This document shows, piece by piece, positions 1 through 6,619 of a stretch of 10,305 nt of DNA. A program made the position numbers and the translations under genes. The notes beneath the pieces are model-generated. The model was not told where the DNA came from, did no database searches, and was given only the letters and a program-made list of their open reading frames with translations. The stretch comes from Chloroflexota bacterium (GTDB lineage: Bacteria; Chloroflexota; Limnocylindria; Limnocylindrales; CSP1-4), in assembly GCA_021802185.1 (NCBI GenBank), contig JAKAAV010000040.1, positions 1 through 10,305 on the forward strand. Direction: 5' to 3'. Every line of letters begins with the position of its first letter. Within the stretch, counting starts at the first letter, position 1.

Positions 1-1
1 G

Positions 2-124
2 CCCGGGGGCGTGACGCCGCTCGGCCCGGCCCCGGCACGCCGGAGCGCCGCGCTGCTCGGCGGCGTGGCGCGGCACTCCCGCGGACGAGGCGCGGTGGGG
101 CGCGAGGGCGCTCGCGCGGGCTGA
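2..124 (+). CDS. possible C-terminal end of a plus-strand gene (partial)
   Basis: Reading from position 2, one frame stays open for 40 codons and ends in TGA at 122-124. About 36 of the 40 codons end in G or C, more than in the frame starting at position 1 (about 32 of 40); the third frame stops almost at once. The peptide is Gly/Ala/Arg-rich with no recognisable motif. A hairpin starts 6 bases after the stop, which suits a gene end. In DNA this GC-rich an open frame of 40 codons is weak evidence, so the region could equally be non-coding. No function can be proposed. Confidence 0.3.
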   Translation, partial: PGGVTPLGPAPARRSAALLGGVARHSRGRGAVGREGARAG

Positions 125-130
125 GGAGGT

Positions 131-151
131 GCAGCCGGTCTGACCGGCTGC
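131..151. terminator. hairpin between convergent gene ends, possible bidirectional terminator
   Basis: A perfect 9-bp stem (gcagccggt / accggctgc) encloses a 3-base loop. It begins 2 bases after the stop codon of the minus-strand membrane protein gene and 6 bases after the possible plus-strand stop at 124. Neither strand has a run of T after the stem, so it is not a classical intrinsic terminator. Position and symmetry make a shared terminator or 3'-end stabiliser plausible. Confidence 0.45.
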
Positions 152-153
152 CA

Positions 154-804
154 TCACGCCTTCCGGCGGCGAAGCGACCCCAGCATCAGCAGCAGCCCGC
201 CGACGACGAGGATCACCGGCCACGCGGTCCCGATCGTGCCGGAGATCGCGTATCGCGTGTCCTCGGACGCCACGTACGCGCCGATCGTCGCCAGGATCAC
301 GGCGGGGACGAGTGGCCACGGGTGCCGCTCATGCATCCGCAGGACCATGGCGAGCACCCAGATCAGCGCGAAGCCGGCGCCCATCGCGATGAGGAACAGC
401 CCTCCGCCGAGCTGCCCCGCGTAGACCGTGGTGAGCGGGATGCCCGCGCCGATGCCCGTCACGATGCCGCCGGGGACGAGGAACCCGTACTCGCCGGTCG
501 CAAGGAACACGATCAGCAGGATCAGCCCGACCGCGAGCACGATGTATTCGCCGGCGTTCGGCAGGAACCGGTCCACCAGCAGGAACCCGCCGAGCGCCAC
601 CAGCACGAGTCCCGCCACCCAGGCGCCGACCGGCGCGGCCTGCGTGCTCTGTGGCTGCTGCGGCCGCTGCGGTTGCTGCGGCCAGCCTGGCGGCGCGGGC
701 TGCCACCCCGGGGCGTTCGGCGGCTGCTGCCACGAGGGGCCGCCGGCGCCGGGTTGTGCGGACTGGCCGGGGTCCACCGATCCCCCCGGAACGCTCGTCG
801 TCAT
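154..804 (-). CDS. multi-pass membrane protein with Pro/Gln-rich N-terminus (LiaI/LiaF-like TM region)
   Basis: A 216-residue protein of unknown function. The first ~58 residues are hydrophilic and rich in Pro, Gln and Gly (QQPPNAPGWQPAPPGWPQQP at 26-45), so probably cytoplasmic and disordered. Residues ~59-210 are hydrophobic, with about six membrane segments near 59-78, 87-103, 106-128, 132-155, 163-180 and 190-210, ending in a positively charged LRRRKA tail. Short loops and repeated units (FLVPGGIVTGIGAGI, PLVPAVILATIGAYV, WPVILVVGGLLLMLGSL) recall the small LiaI/LiaF-like (DUF5668-type) membrane regions common in bacteria; this is resemblance, not a firm family assignment. The ATG at 804 was chosen because AGGAG lies 8 bases upstream and the further in-frame extension to 915 looks non-coding. 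It is divergent from the MFS gene. Confidence 0.75.
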   Translation of the reverse strand: MTTSVPGGSVDPGQSAQPGAGGPSWQQPPNAPGWQPAPPGWPQQPQRPQQPQSTQAAPVGAWVAGLVLVALGGFLLVDRFLPNAGEYIVLAVGLILLIVFLATGEYGFLVPGGIVTGIGAGIPLTTVYAGQLGGGLFLIAMGAGFALIWVLAMVLRMHERHPWPLVPAVILATIGAYVASEDTRYAISGTIGTAWPVILVVGGLLLMLGSLRRRKA

Positions 805-812
805 CGTCGATG

Positions 813-817
813 CTCCT
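813..817 (-). promoter_or_regulatory. ribosome binding site of the membrane protein gene
   Basis: AGGAG on the minus strand, 8 bases before ATG 804. It decides the start over the upstream in-frame ATG at 915. Confidence 0.7.
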
Positions 818-966
818 GTCGGCCGGAACGGACCCCGGCATGCGGACGCGCGGCGATCGTGCCACGCCGGAAGCACCCGCGACAGGGCCAGCCGGACGTC
901 CGACGTCACCGTCACGCCGCGCCGGACGAGCCGAGCGGCCTACCATATGCGGGCGGGGGTTCCGAC

Positions 967-970
967 GAGG
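967..970 (+). promoter_or_regulatory. ribosome binding site of the MFS transporter gene
   Basis: GAGG, 7 bases before the GTG at 978. It supports GTG 978 over the much longer open frame that begins inside the divergent neighbour at 651. Confidence 0.6.
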
Positions 971-977
971 TCGATTC

Positions 978-2552
978 GTGACGACGCCCGCCCCTGCCCG
1001 CCGCGCCCCGGCCGTCGATGCTCCCACCCCTGTCGCCGCGCCGCCGGCCGCCGCGGATTCCGGCGCCCTCGCCGGCGCTCCCGGCGGGGCCGAGGTTGGG
1101 CGCTCGGGCCGCTCCCCGGCCGGACCAGCCGGCCCTGCCGTCCCGGTCGCCCCGGGCGGGGGGCACCTGCCGGCGAGCGTCGTCGCCCGGAACGTCCGCC
1201 TCGTGCAGCGCGACTCGGTCGCCGTCGGCATCGTCAACGCGTCGACACCGTTCCTGCCGGTGCTCCTGCTCCGGCTCGGCGGGACCACGCTCCAGGTCAG
1301 CCTCCTGACGGCGCTCCCTGCCATCGCGGGGTTCCTGTTCGCGATCCCTCTCGGCCGGTTCCTCCAGCGCCGCAGGAACGTCGTCCCCTGGTACAGCGCG
1401 GCACGCCTCGTCGCGCAGCTCGCATTCGGCGCGATGGCGCTCGCGATGCTCATGCTGCCCGAGGGGCCCGGGTGGGCCCGCGGCGCGGCCCCGGCGGCGC
1501 TCGCCGTCCTCGCGATCTGGGCGCTCCAGACCCTTCCCAACACGATGGTCAACGTCGCGTTCCCCGTGCTGATGGACGGCGCCTCCGGGCCGTCGCACCG
1601 GATGGACCTGCTCTCGCGGCGGTGGTCGATCATGGGCCTCACGACCGCGATCACCGTCGCCGTCGCGGGGCAATTCCTCGGGATCCTGCCGTTTCCGCGG
1701 AACTACGCCCTCGTGTTCGGCGCGTTCGCGGGATCGGCACTCGCGAGCTGGTGGTACTCGCACCGCGTGCGGCTGCCCGACCACGTGCCGTCCACTCGCG
1801 CGGCCGGCGCCGGGCGAGGCCCCGGCGGCGGCCTGCGCGCGCTCGTGCGCGCCCAGCCGGCGTTCATGACGTTCGAGGTTCGGTCGTTCGTGTACACGGC
1901 CGGCGTCTACATGGCCACGCCGCTCGTCCCGCTCTACTACGTCCGCGAGGTGCACGCGTCCGACGCGTGGATCGGGCTCATCGGGGCCGCGACGGCCGCG
2001 ACGCAGCTCGTTGGCTACTGGCTGTGGAGGCGCGTGTCCGCGCGCCACGGGACGCGGAGAGTGCTGGTCATCACGATCCTCGGGAACGCGCTCGGCCCGG
2101 TCGCACTCTCGTTGCTCGGCGCCCTCCCGCTGGTCGTGCTGCTCGCCGCGACGACGTCGATCTTCTATGCCGGCGCGAGCCTCGTGCTGTTCGAGGAGCT
2201 GATGCGACGCGTGCCCCGACCCTGGGCCGTGTCGTTCACCGCGATCGACCAGAGCACGCAGAACCTCGCGGCCACGATCGCACCGCTCACCGGCGGCCTC
2301 CTCGCGACCGTGTTCGGGATCCGCTACGCGCTCGCGATCGCGACGTGCCTCGGCGTGATCGCGTTCGTGCTGTTCGCGCTCGAGGGCCGGAGCGCGGTGC
2401 TCCCCGGCCCGGCAGCCCGTGGTACGAGACGGGTCGCGGCGACGCGGCCACCGCGGTTCTCGCGGACCCGGCAGCGAATCGGCGGCGCGCCGCCGGGCCA
2501 CGCCGCTCACTCGAACGGCGGCTGCCCCACTTCCTCCAGCGCGAGACGATAG
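978..2552 (+). CDS. major facilitator superfamily (MFS) transporter
   Basis: A 524-residue inner-membrane transporter, substrate unknown. Residues 1-65 are Ala/Pro/Gly-rich and probably disordered; residues ~80-468 carry about 12 hydrophobic segments in two halves separated by a polar loop (~263-295). Between segments 2 and 3, GRFLQRRRNV (126-135) sits where MFS proteins have their basic motif A. SFTAIDQSTQNLAATIAPLTGG (around 419-440) is a polar late-helix stretch of the kind that lines a transport path. The last ~55 residues are basic and low-complexity. Start: GTG 978 with GAGG 7 bases upstream and a possible -10 box TACCAT at 941-946. The gene ends tail-to-tail with the GH57 operon and overlaps its last gene by 46 bp, so co-transcription is excluded; a role in glucan or sugar transport is not shown. 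Family is secure, substrate is not. Confidence 0.88.
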   Translation: MTTPAPARRAPAVDAPTPVAAPPAAADSGALAGAPGGAEVGRSGRSPAGPAGPAVPVAPGGGHLPASVVARNVRLVQRDSVAVGIVNASTPFLPVLLLRLGGTTLQVSLLTALPAIAGFLFAIPLGRFLQRRRNVVPWYSAARLVAQLAFGAMALAMLMLPEGPGWARGAAPAALAVLAIWALQTLPNTMVNVAFPVLMDGASGPSHRMDLLSRRWSIMGLTTAITVAVAGQFLGILPFPRNYALVFGAFAGSALASWWYSHRVRLPDHVPSTRAAGAGRGPGGGLRALVRAQPAFMTFEVRSFVYTAGVYMATPLVPLYYVREVHASDAWIGLIGAATAATQLVGYWLWRRVSARHGTRRVLVITILGNALGPVALSLLGALPLVVLLAATTSIFYAGASLVLFEELMRRVPRPWAVSFTAIDQSTQNLAATIAPLTGGLLATVFGIRYALAIATCLGVIAFVLFALEGRSAVLPGPAARGTRRVAATRPPRFSRTRQRIGGAPPGHAAHSNGGCPTSSSARR

Positions 2553-4000
2553 AGCGCGGCGCCGTCGAGCGCGGTGGACGGCGAACGGAACACGGCGAGA
2601 TCCTCGACCAGCGTCCGCTCGAGCCGCGTGCCCGCGAGCCGGTCGACGATGCGGACCGCGTGCGCGGCGAACCGCAGGGACTGCAGCGTTTCCGCTCGCG
2701 CGGGATCGTCCCAGAACCACCCGTCCGACTGGAACATCGAGAGGCGCGATGCCTGGGCGGCGAGGATCTCCTCGAGCAGTCGCGCCTCGGCTGCACCGGG
2801 GCGTCCGGATCCGCGCGCACGGTCGCCGCGCGGTGCCGGGGTTCGGGCACCCGGCGCCGTCTCCGCCATCATCTCGGCAGGATCGACGCCGGCGACCAGC
2901 CGCGCGGCGTAGTCTCCCGCGGTCGCGTACCCCGACGCGACGTCGGCGTATCCGTCGCGGGCGCTCCACGGATCGATCCCGAGCGGGGCGACGAGACGCT
3001 CGGTGACCGCGTCGATCGCGGCGGCGAGCCGGTCGAACGCCATCCGGAGCGGCTGCTTCCAGCGTCCGTCCGCCGCGTCCGGGCACTCGGCGCTCCACCG
3101 GAGCACCCCGTGGTGACATGACCAGCTCGTGCGCTCGCGGATCGTCATGACGGGGAGCGGGGGCCGCGCACTCGACCCGAGCAGCTCGCCGAGCGAGCCG
3201 ACGTCGAGATGCGGGCCCCCGGCAACCGTCTCGTACCAGGTCGTGAGCCGGGCGAGGAACAGCTCCCGGAAGGGCTGGTGGTGCCCGTACAGCTCGCCGT
3301 CGGTCGCGATCACCGCGAGAGGCGCATCGCCGGAGGGGAGTGGGTCGGCCAGGCGCGGCGCGACGCGCGTCCGGACGAAGTCGTCTGCGTTCCGGGTGGC
3401 CCCCGGATCGAAGCTCACGGCGGTGGAGAGCGCCCGGTCGTAGAACATCACGACGAGCGAGCGCCCGTCGCCGACGTCGACGCGGTACGGTCGCCGCGTG
3501 TCGAGGTCCCCGTCCGTGCCCGCCTGCCACGGCGCGAGGATCGTGTACCGCACGCCCTCCTCGGCGCACAGCCGCAGTGTCGCGAGGTCGACGGCGGTCT
3601 CCGGCAGCCAGAACCCGGTGGCGCGCCGCCCCATCCGGAGCTCGAAGTCGCGGAGCCCCCACCGGATCTCCGTCCGGCGGTCGCGCACCGACGCCAGCGG
3701 CAGGATCGCGTGGTGGTAGCCGACCGCGATCGCGTTCGTGCCCTCGTCCTGGGCGACCATCATGTCGTGGACGTCCGGCCGGTCCGCGCGCAGCCAGGTT
3801 GCGAGCGCCGGGCCGACGTTCCAGCCGATCCGGCGGAAGTTGCCTCGCGCCGCGTTGGGGGCGTAGCACTCGTCGGTGATGCGCGCGGTCCAGTCGTGGG
3901 CCGGCGCGGCAGTCGGGTCGGCGGGAATCGTCCCGGTGAACGGGTCGCGGCGGTCGGGCTGGTAGAAGTGGCCGTGGATGGCCAGGCGGCCAGTCGTCAT
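2507..4000 (-). CDS. GH57 family glycoside hydrolase, DUF3536 type
   Basis: A 497-residue, probably cytoplasmic enzyme with no signal peptide. The N-terminal (beta/alpha)7-type GH57 fold shows HGHFYQP (9-15), NFRRIGWNVGPALATWL (54-70), and FWLPETAVD (130-138), whose E134 is the expected nucleophile. ATDGELYGHHQPF (232-244) carries D234, the expected acid/base. The C-terminal part has SWSCHHGVLRW (292-302) and RLSMFQSDGWFWDD (419-432), which are typical of DUF3536 proteins. Related enzymes act on alpha-1,4-glucans, but this subgroup is poorly characterised, so amylase or transferase activity is an inference. It looks shorter than many DUF3536 proteins (from memory often ~550-800 residues), with a low-complexity stretch at ~380-405. 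ATG 4000 overlaps the upstream gene's stop by four bases (ATGA) and has GAGGAG just before it, indicating translational coupling. The 3' end overlaps the convergent MFS gene. Confidence 0.9.
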   Translation of the reverse strand: MTTGRLAIHGHFYQPDRRDPFTGTIPADPTAAPAHDWTARITDECYAPNAARGNFRRIGWNVGPALATWLRADRPDVHDMMVAQDEGTNAIAVGYHHAILPLASVRDRRTEIRWGLRDFELRMGRRATGFWLPETAVDLATLRLCAEEGVRYTILAPWQAGTDGDLDTRRPYRVDVGDGRSLVVMFYDRALSTAVSFDPGATRNADDFVRTRVAPRLADPLPSGDAPLAVIATDGELYGHHQPFRELFLARLTTWYETVAGGPHLDVGSLGELLGSSARPPLPVMTIRERTSWSCHHGVLRWSAECPDAADGRWKQPLRMAFDRLAAAIDAVTERLVAPLGIDPWSARDGYADVASGYATAGDYAARLVAGVDPAEMMAETAPGARTPAPRGDRARGSGRPGAAEARLLEEILAAQASRLSMFQSDGWFWDDPARAETLQSLRFAAHAVRIVDRLAGTRLERTLVEDLAVFRSPSTALDGAALYRLALEEVGQPPFE

Positions 4001-6552
4001 CGCTCCTCGGCGCGATGGTCGCGCGAGCTCGAGACGTCGAACCGCACCTGGAACGCCGCAGCCTGTCCGGGGTCGAGGCGCAGCGGCCACGACAGCAGCA
4101 GGCAGCTGCCCTGGTACTGCCGCTCGAACCCGGACTCCGAGTTCGACACGGTCTCCACGGGGTACCACGACACGTCGGCCGCCGGATCGAGGGCCGCGTC
4201 GATGCGCGCTCCCTCCGCCGTGTTGGCGAAGGCGAAGCCCGCGAGCACGCCGGGGTGCTCCATGGAATCGTGAGGGTAGCGGCGCGTCGCCGCGGCCTCC
4301 GTCCGAGCCTGGCCTGCCGATTCCGGCTCCGGTTCGATCGCTGCCGGCGCCTCGTACCATGCCGCCGGGTTGTGCCCGCCTCCCGCGAGGTTGACGTTCC
4401 ACTCGAGCACGAGCTCCGCGTCCAGCGGCATGTCGCCCCGATGCTGCACCTCGACGCCGACCGACAGCGACGGGTCGAGGCGACCACCGGCGAGGCGCAG
4501 CGTCTTGCGGATCGCGATCGGCTGGGCGGCCGCGTGGGCACGCCGCTCCGCGACAAGCTCGTCGCGGGACAGGCGCACGACGCGGTACGCGTGATCGACG
4601 GTGTCGGCGAGCTCGGCGACCGCCTCGCGCCGGAACCCATCCGCGTTCGATCCCGGCGGTACGACGTGCAGCAGCGCCGACCGGCGCTCGTGCCGGTCGT
4701 AGATGAGGCGGCTGGAGAGCCCGGGCTCCTTCGCCGCCACCACGTCGTGGATCGTCTTCGGCGCCCCTCCGGCGTCGCCGTCGCCGCCGCCCCCGGCCTT
4801 CGCCACGTCGCCGGCGCGCAGCTCCGCCGCCTGCTCGTGTGCGACGAGCGTGGCGTGGTACGCCTCAGGCCGCCGTCGGACGACCGACGAGAGCGCGAGC
4901 CTCGTGGCGCGCAGGTCCCAGGTGCCGATGCCGGCTCCTTCGGAGACGTCGACGACCACGACCTGTCCCGGCCCGGCCAGATAGGCCTCCGGGATCCCGT
5001 CCATGTCGGCATCGATCATCGCCGAGCCGTTCGGGGGCGCGGCCGAGAGGTCGAGCGCGGCCGACAGGGGGAGCGCGGAGATGACTGGCGACGAGACGTC
5101 GACCGCGGGGGCGTCGAACGCGGGAACGTCCACCGCGGGGGCGTCGAACGCGGCCGAGGTGTCGAACGCGGCCGAGGTGTCGAGGACACTCCGCCGGGCC
5201 GAGGCGCGCATGGCGCCGGCCTCGACGGCGACGGGCGGGACGACCTGCTCCGCGGTCACCTGCGCCTCGAGGGCGGGGCTGCCGACGACGGCGGGCGACG
5301 CGATCACCATCGGCGCTCCGAGAGATGGTTCGGTCCGGGCGGCTTCGGCCGCGGCCGCGTCGACGCGAGCCGCGTCCGCGATGTCCTCCGCCGCGATCAG
5401 GTGCGCGCTCGTGGCGAGTCGCATGTGCACGATGTAGATCCCACCGAACAGTCCGTGCCAGTAGCAGTCGTTCGACTGGCCCCGGTACAGGTGGTCGCGA
5501 GCAGCCTCCCTGGTGGCACCATCGGGCATCGCGTCGACCTTGGCCGACGCGCGGAGCATCTGCTTGTGGAGATCGTTGATCTCGCGGTAGCGAACCTGGA
5601 AGTTCCGCCAGAACCCGCCGCGCAGGAAGCGGCGCTCCGGAAGGTCCTCGTCGGTGGCTCGTTTGATGAGCGCCGTGAAGACGTTCGCCTCCTCCGGCGG
5701 GAGCGCCCACTCGCCCATCTCGAGGTACGACGCGGTGGGCACGTAGACGCGCCCGACCGGCGGCTCGCGGTCGAGCCAGACGGACGGCGTGACCGTCGCG
5801 AGCCACCCGGCGTTGTCCTCGAGCAGCCCGAAGAACCGATCCACCCATCGGCCGCGGCCCCAGCAGTGCTCGTACGTGCCGGGCCACGCGCCGAACTTCT
5901 CGCCGTCGTCCCCCATGAACCCGAGGCGGTGTCCGTCGTCGGTGGCGTTGCCCCGCAGGTGCGCGATGACGTCCTCCGGCTGCCCGAACGGGATCCGGTA
6001 CCGGAGGCCCTGCTCGGTACCGAACACGCGGAGCAGCCGCCCCTGGTCCTCCGTGACGTAGGCACCCCACATGCCGTCCTCGGGCACGGCCGCGGCCCGG
6101 AAGTGGTTGTCGTCGAGGATCGTCCACTCGTATCCGCCGTCGGCCAGGACCGACGGCAACTGCGGCTCCCACACCCGCTCCGCGAGCCATGCCCCCCGCG
6201 GCCGCCGCCCGAACAGCCGCTCGACCTCGTCCGCCATCCGGACGAGCTGTCCGTGCCGGTCGCGCTCAGGCAACGACACGAGGACCGGCTCGTAGTAGCC
6301 CCCGCCGAGCACCTCGACCTGGTCCCGCTCGACGAGCGACCGGAGCCGCTCGAGGAAGTCGGGGTGCGTGTCGCGGAGCCACTCGATGAGCGGGCCGGTG
6401 TAGTGGAGGGACAGGCGGACGGCAGGGTGGCGCTCGAGCGCCTGCAGCAGCGGCTCGTACGCGGCGCGGTACACGTCCTCGAACACCCAGCCGAAGTTGC
6501 CCACCGGCTGGTGGTTGTGGATGGCGAGCGCCAGTGCGATCCGGCCGGTCAC
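3997..6552 (-). CDS. GH57 4-alpha-glucanotransferase / alpha-amylase with DUF1925 and DUF1926
   Basis: An 851-residue cytoplasmic enzyme resembling the Thermococcus litoralis 4-alpha-glucanotransferase family, which transfers or hydrolyses alpha-1,4-glucan. The GH57 domain (1-~300) has all five motifs: HNHQPVG (12-18), GGGYYEP (83-89), WLAERVWEP (122-130, nucleophile E125), GFMGDDGEKFGAWPGTY (211-227, acid/base among D215/D216) and SYLEMGEWALP (275-285). DUF1925 follows (~305-390, FLRGGFWRNFQVRYREINDLHKQ). A beta-rich DUF1926 begins at DADMDGIPEAYL (514-525) with RRPEAYH and TIHDVVAAKEPGL and runs to the end. Between them, ~392-507 is an Ala/Val/Asp/Pro-rich insert with tandem repeats; the roughly 660-residue T. 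litoralis enzyme has no such insert as far as I recall. Start: GTG 6552, with a strong GGAGG 7 bases upstream and the motif-1 strand following at once. It lies 67 bp after glgP and shares its operon. Transferase versus amylase cannot be decided here. Confidence 0.93.
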   Translation of the reverse strand: MTGRIALALAIHNHQPVGNFGWVFEDVYRAAYEPLLQALERHPAVRLSLHYTGPLIEWLRDTHPDFLERLRSLVERDQVEVLGGGYYEPVLVSLPERDRHGQLVRMADEVERLFGRRPRGAWLAERVWEPQLPSVLADGGYEWTILDDNHFRAAAVPEDGMWGAYVTEDQGRLLRVFGTEQGLRYRIPFGQPEDVIAHLRGNATDDGHRLGFMGDDGEKFGAWPGTYEHCWGRGRWVDRFFGLLEDNAGWLATVTPSVWLDREPPVGRVYVPTASYLEMGEWALPPEEANVFTALIKRATDEDLPERRFLRGGFWRNFQVRYREINDLHKQMLRASAKVDAMPDGATREAARDHLYRGQSNDCYWHGLFGGIYIVHMRLATSAHLIAAEDIADAARVDAAAAEAARTEPSLGAPMVIASPAVVGSPALEAQVTAEQVVPPVAVEAGAMRASARRSVLDTSAAFDTSAAFDAPAVDVPAFDAPAVDVSSPVISALPLSAALDLSAAPPNGSAMIDADMDGIPEAYLAGPGQVVVVDVSEGAGIGTWDLRATRLALSSVVRRRPEAYHATLVAHEQAAELRAGDVAKAGGGGDGDAGGAPKTIHDVVAAKEPGLSSRLIYDRHERRSALLHVVPPGSNADGFRREAVAELADTVDHAYRVVRLSRDELVAERRAHAAAQPIAIRKTLRLAGGRLDPSLSVGVEVQHRGDMPLDAELVLEWNVNLAGGGHNPAAWYEAPAAIEPEPESAGQARTEAAATRRYPHDSMEHPGVLAGFAFANTAEGARIDAALDPAADVSWYPVETVSNSESGFERQYQGSCLLLSWPLRLDPGQAAAFQVRFDVSSSRDHRAEER
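4003..4008 (-). promoter_or_regulatory. ribosome binding site of the DUF3536 GH57 gene
   Basis: GAGGAG on the minus strand, inside the end of the upstream GH57 gene. Its spacing to ATG 4000 is short (2-4 bases), which suits reinitiation at the ATGA overlap better than free initiation. Confidence 0.6.
5101..5178 (-). repeat. in-frame tandem repeats coding the GH57 inter-domain linker
   Basis: An exact 18-bp unit, gtcgaacgcggccgaggt, occurs twice head-to-tail (5143-5160 and 5161-5178). Next to it a ~22-bp unit recurs with a 30-bp period (starting 5101 and 5131; one mismatch near its left end). Both periods are multiples of three, so copy changes keep the frame. The encoded peptide is TSAAFD twice and then repeats of APAVDV/PAFD (about residues 459-486). 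This is typical replication-slippage growth of a flexible linker. Confidence 0.85.
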
Positions 6553-6555
6553 CGG

Positions 6556-6564
6556 CCTCCCTCC
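6556..6564 (-). promoter_or_regulatory. strong ribosome binding site of the GH57 glucanotransferase gene
   Basis: GGAGGGAGG on the minus strand; its first GGAGG is 7 bases before GTG 6552. It decides the GTG start over the open upstream extension, which runs back into glgP. Confidence 0.8.
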
Positions 6565-6619
6565 ATCTCCCCGTCGTGCTGGCCTGCGTCGTCGATCGCC
6601 CGCGTCTCCCGCCCGGTCG

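Larger units (their letters stand above)
805..977. promoter_or_regulatory. divergent intergenic region, membrane protein gene / MFS gene
   Basis: This 173-bp spacer must hold the promoters of both outward-facing genes. Plus strand: TACCAT at 941-946 is a reasonable -10 box for the transporter, giving a start near 953 and a ~25-base leader containing GAGG. No convincing -35 accompanies it. A perfect 10-bp palindrome, cggacgtccg, lies at 893-902, and a second gacgtc follows at 902-907; these could bind a regulator. I see no clear minus-strand promoter. Confidence 0.5.

Noticed and set aside
123..130. Shine-Dalgarno-like gaggaggt on the plus strand
   Set aside because: No start codon opens a credible reading frame after it; it lies between a possible stop codon and the hairpin.
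805..915. 37-codon upstream extension of the membrane protein to ATG 915
   Set aside because: ATG 804 has AGGAG at good spacing; the extension is basic, unlike the Pro/Gln-rich head, and covers likely promoter sequence.
428..3121. 897-codon plus-strand open frame
   Set aside because: Antisense to the membrane protein and DUF3536 genes and out of frame with the MFS gene, whose helices are convincing; this product is mostly Arg/Pro/Ala.
912..5012. 1366-codon minus-strand open frame
   Set aside because: Its product is Arg/Ala/Gly-rich with no motifs and overlaps, in another frame, two well-supported GH57 genes on the same strand and the transporter on the other. It is a by-product of very high GC.
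6553..6619. Separate promoter or terminator between glgP and the GH57 gene
   Set aside because: The 67-bp gap shows a strong ribosome binding site but no hairpin with T-run and no convincing -10/-35, so one operon is the simpler reading.
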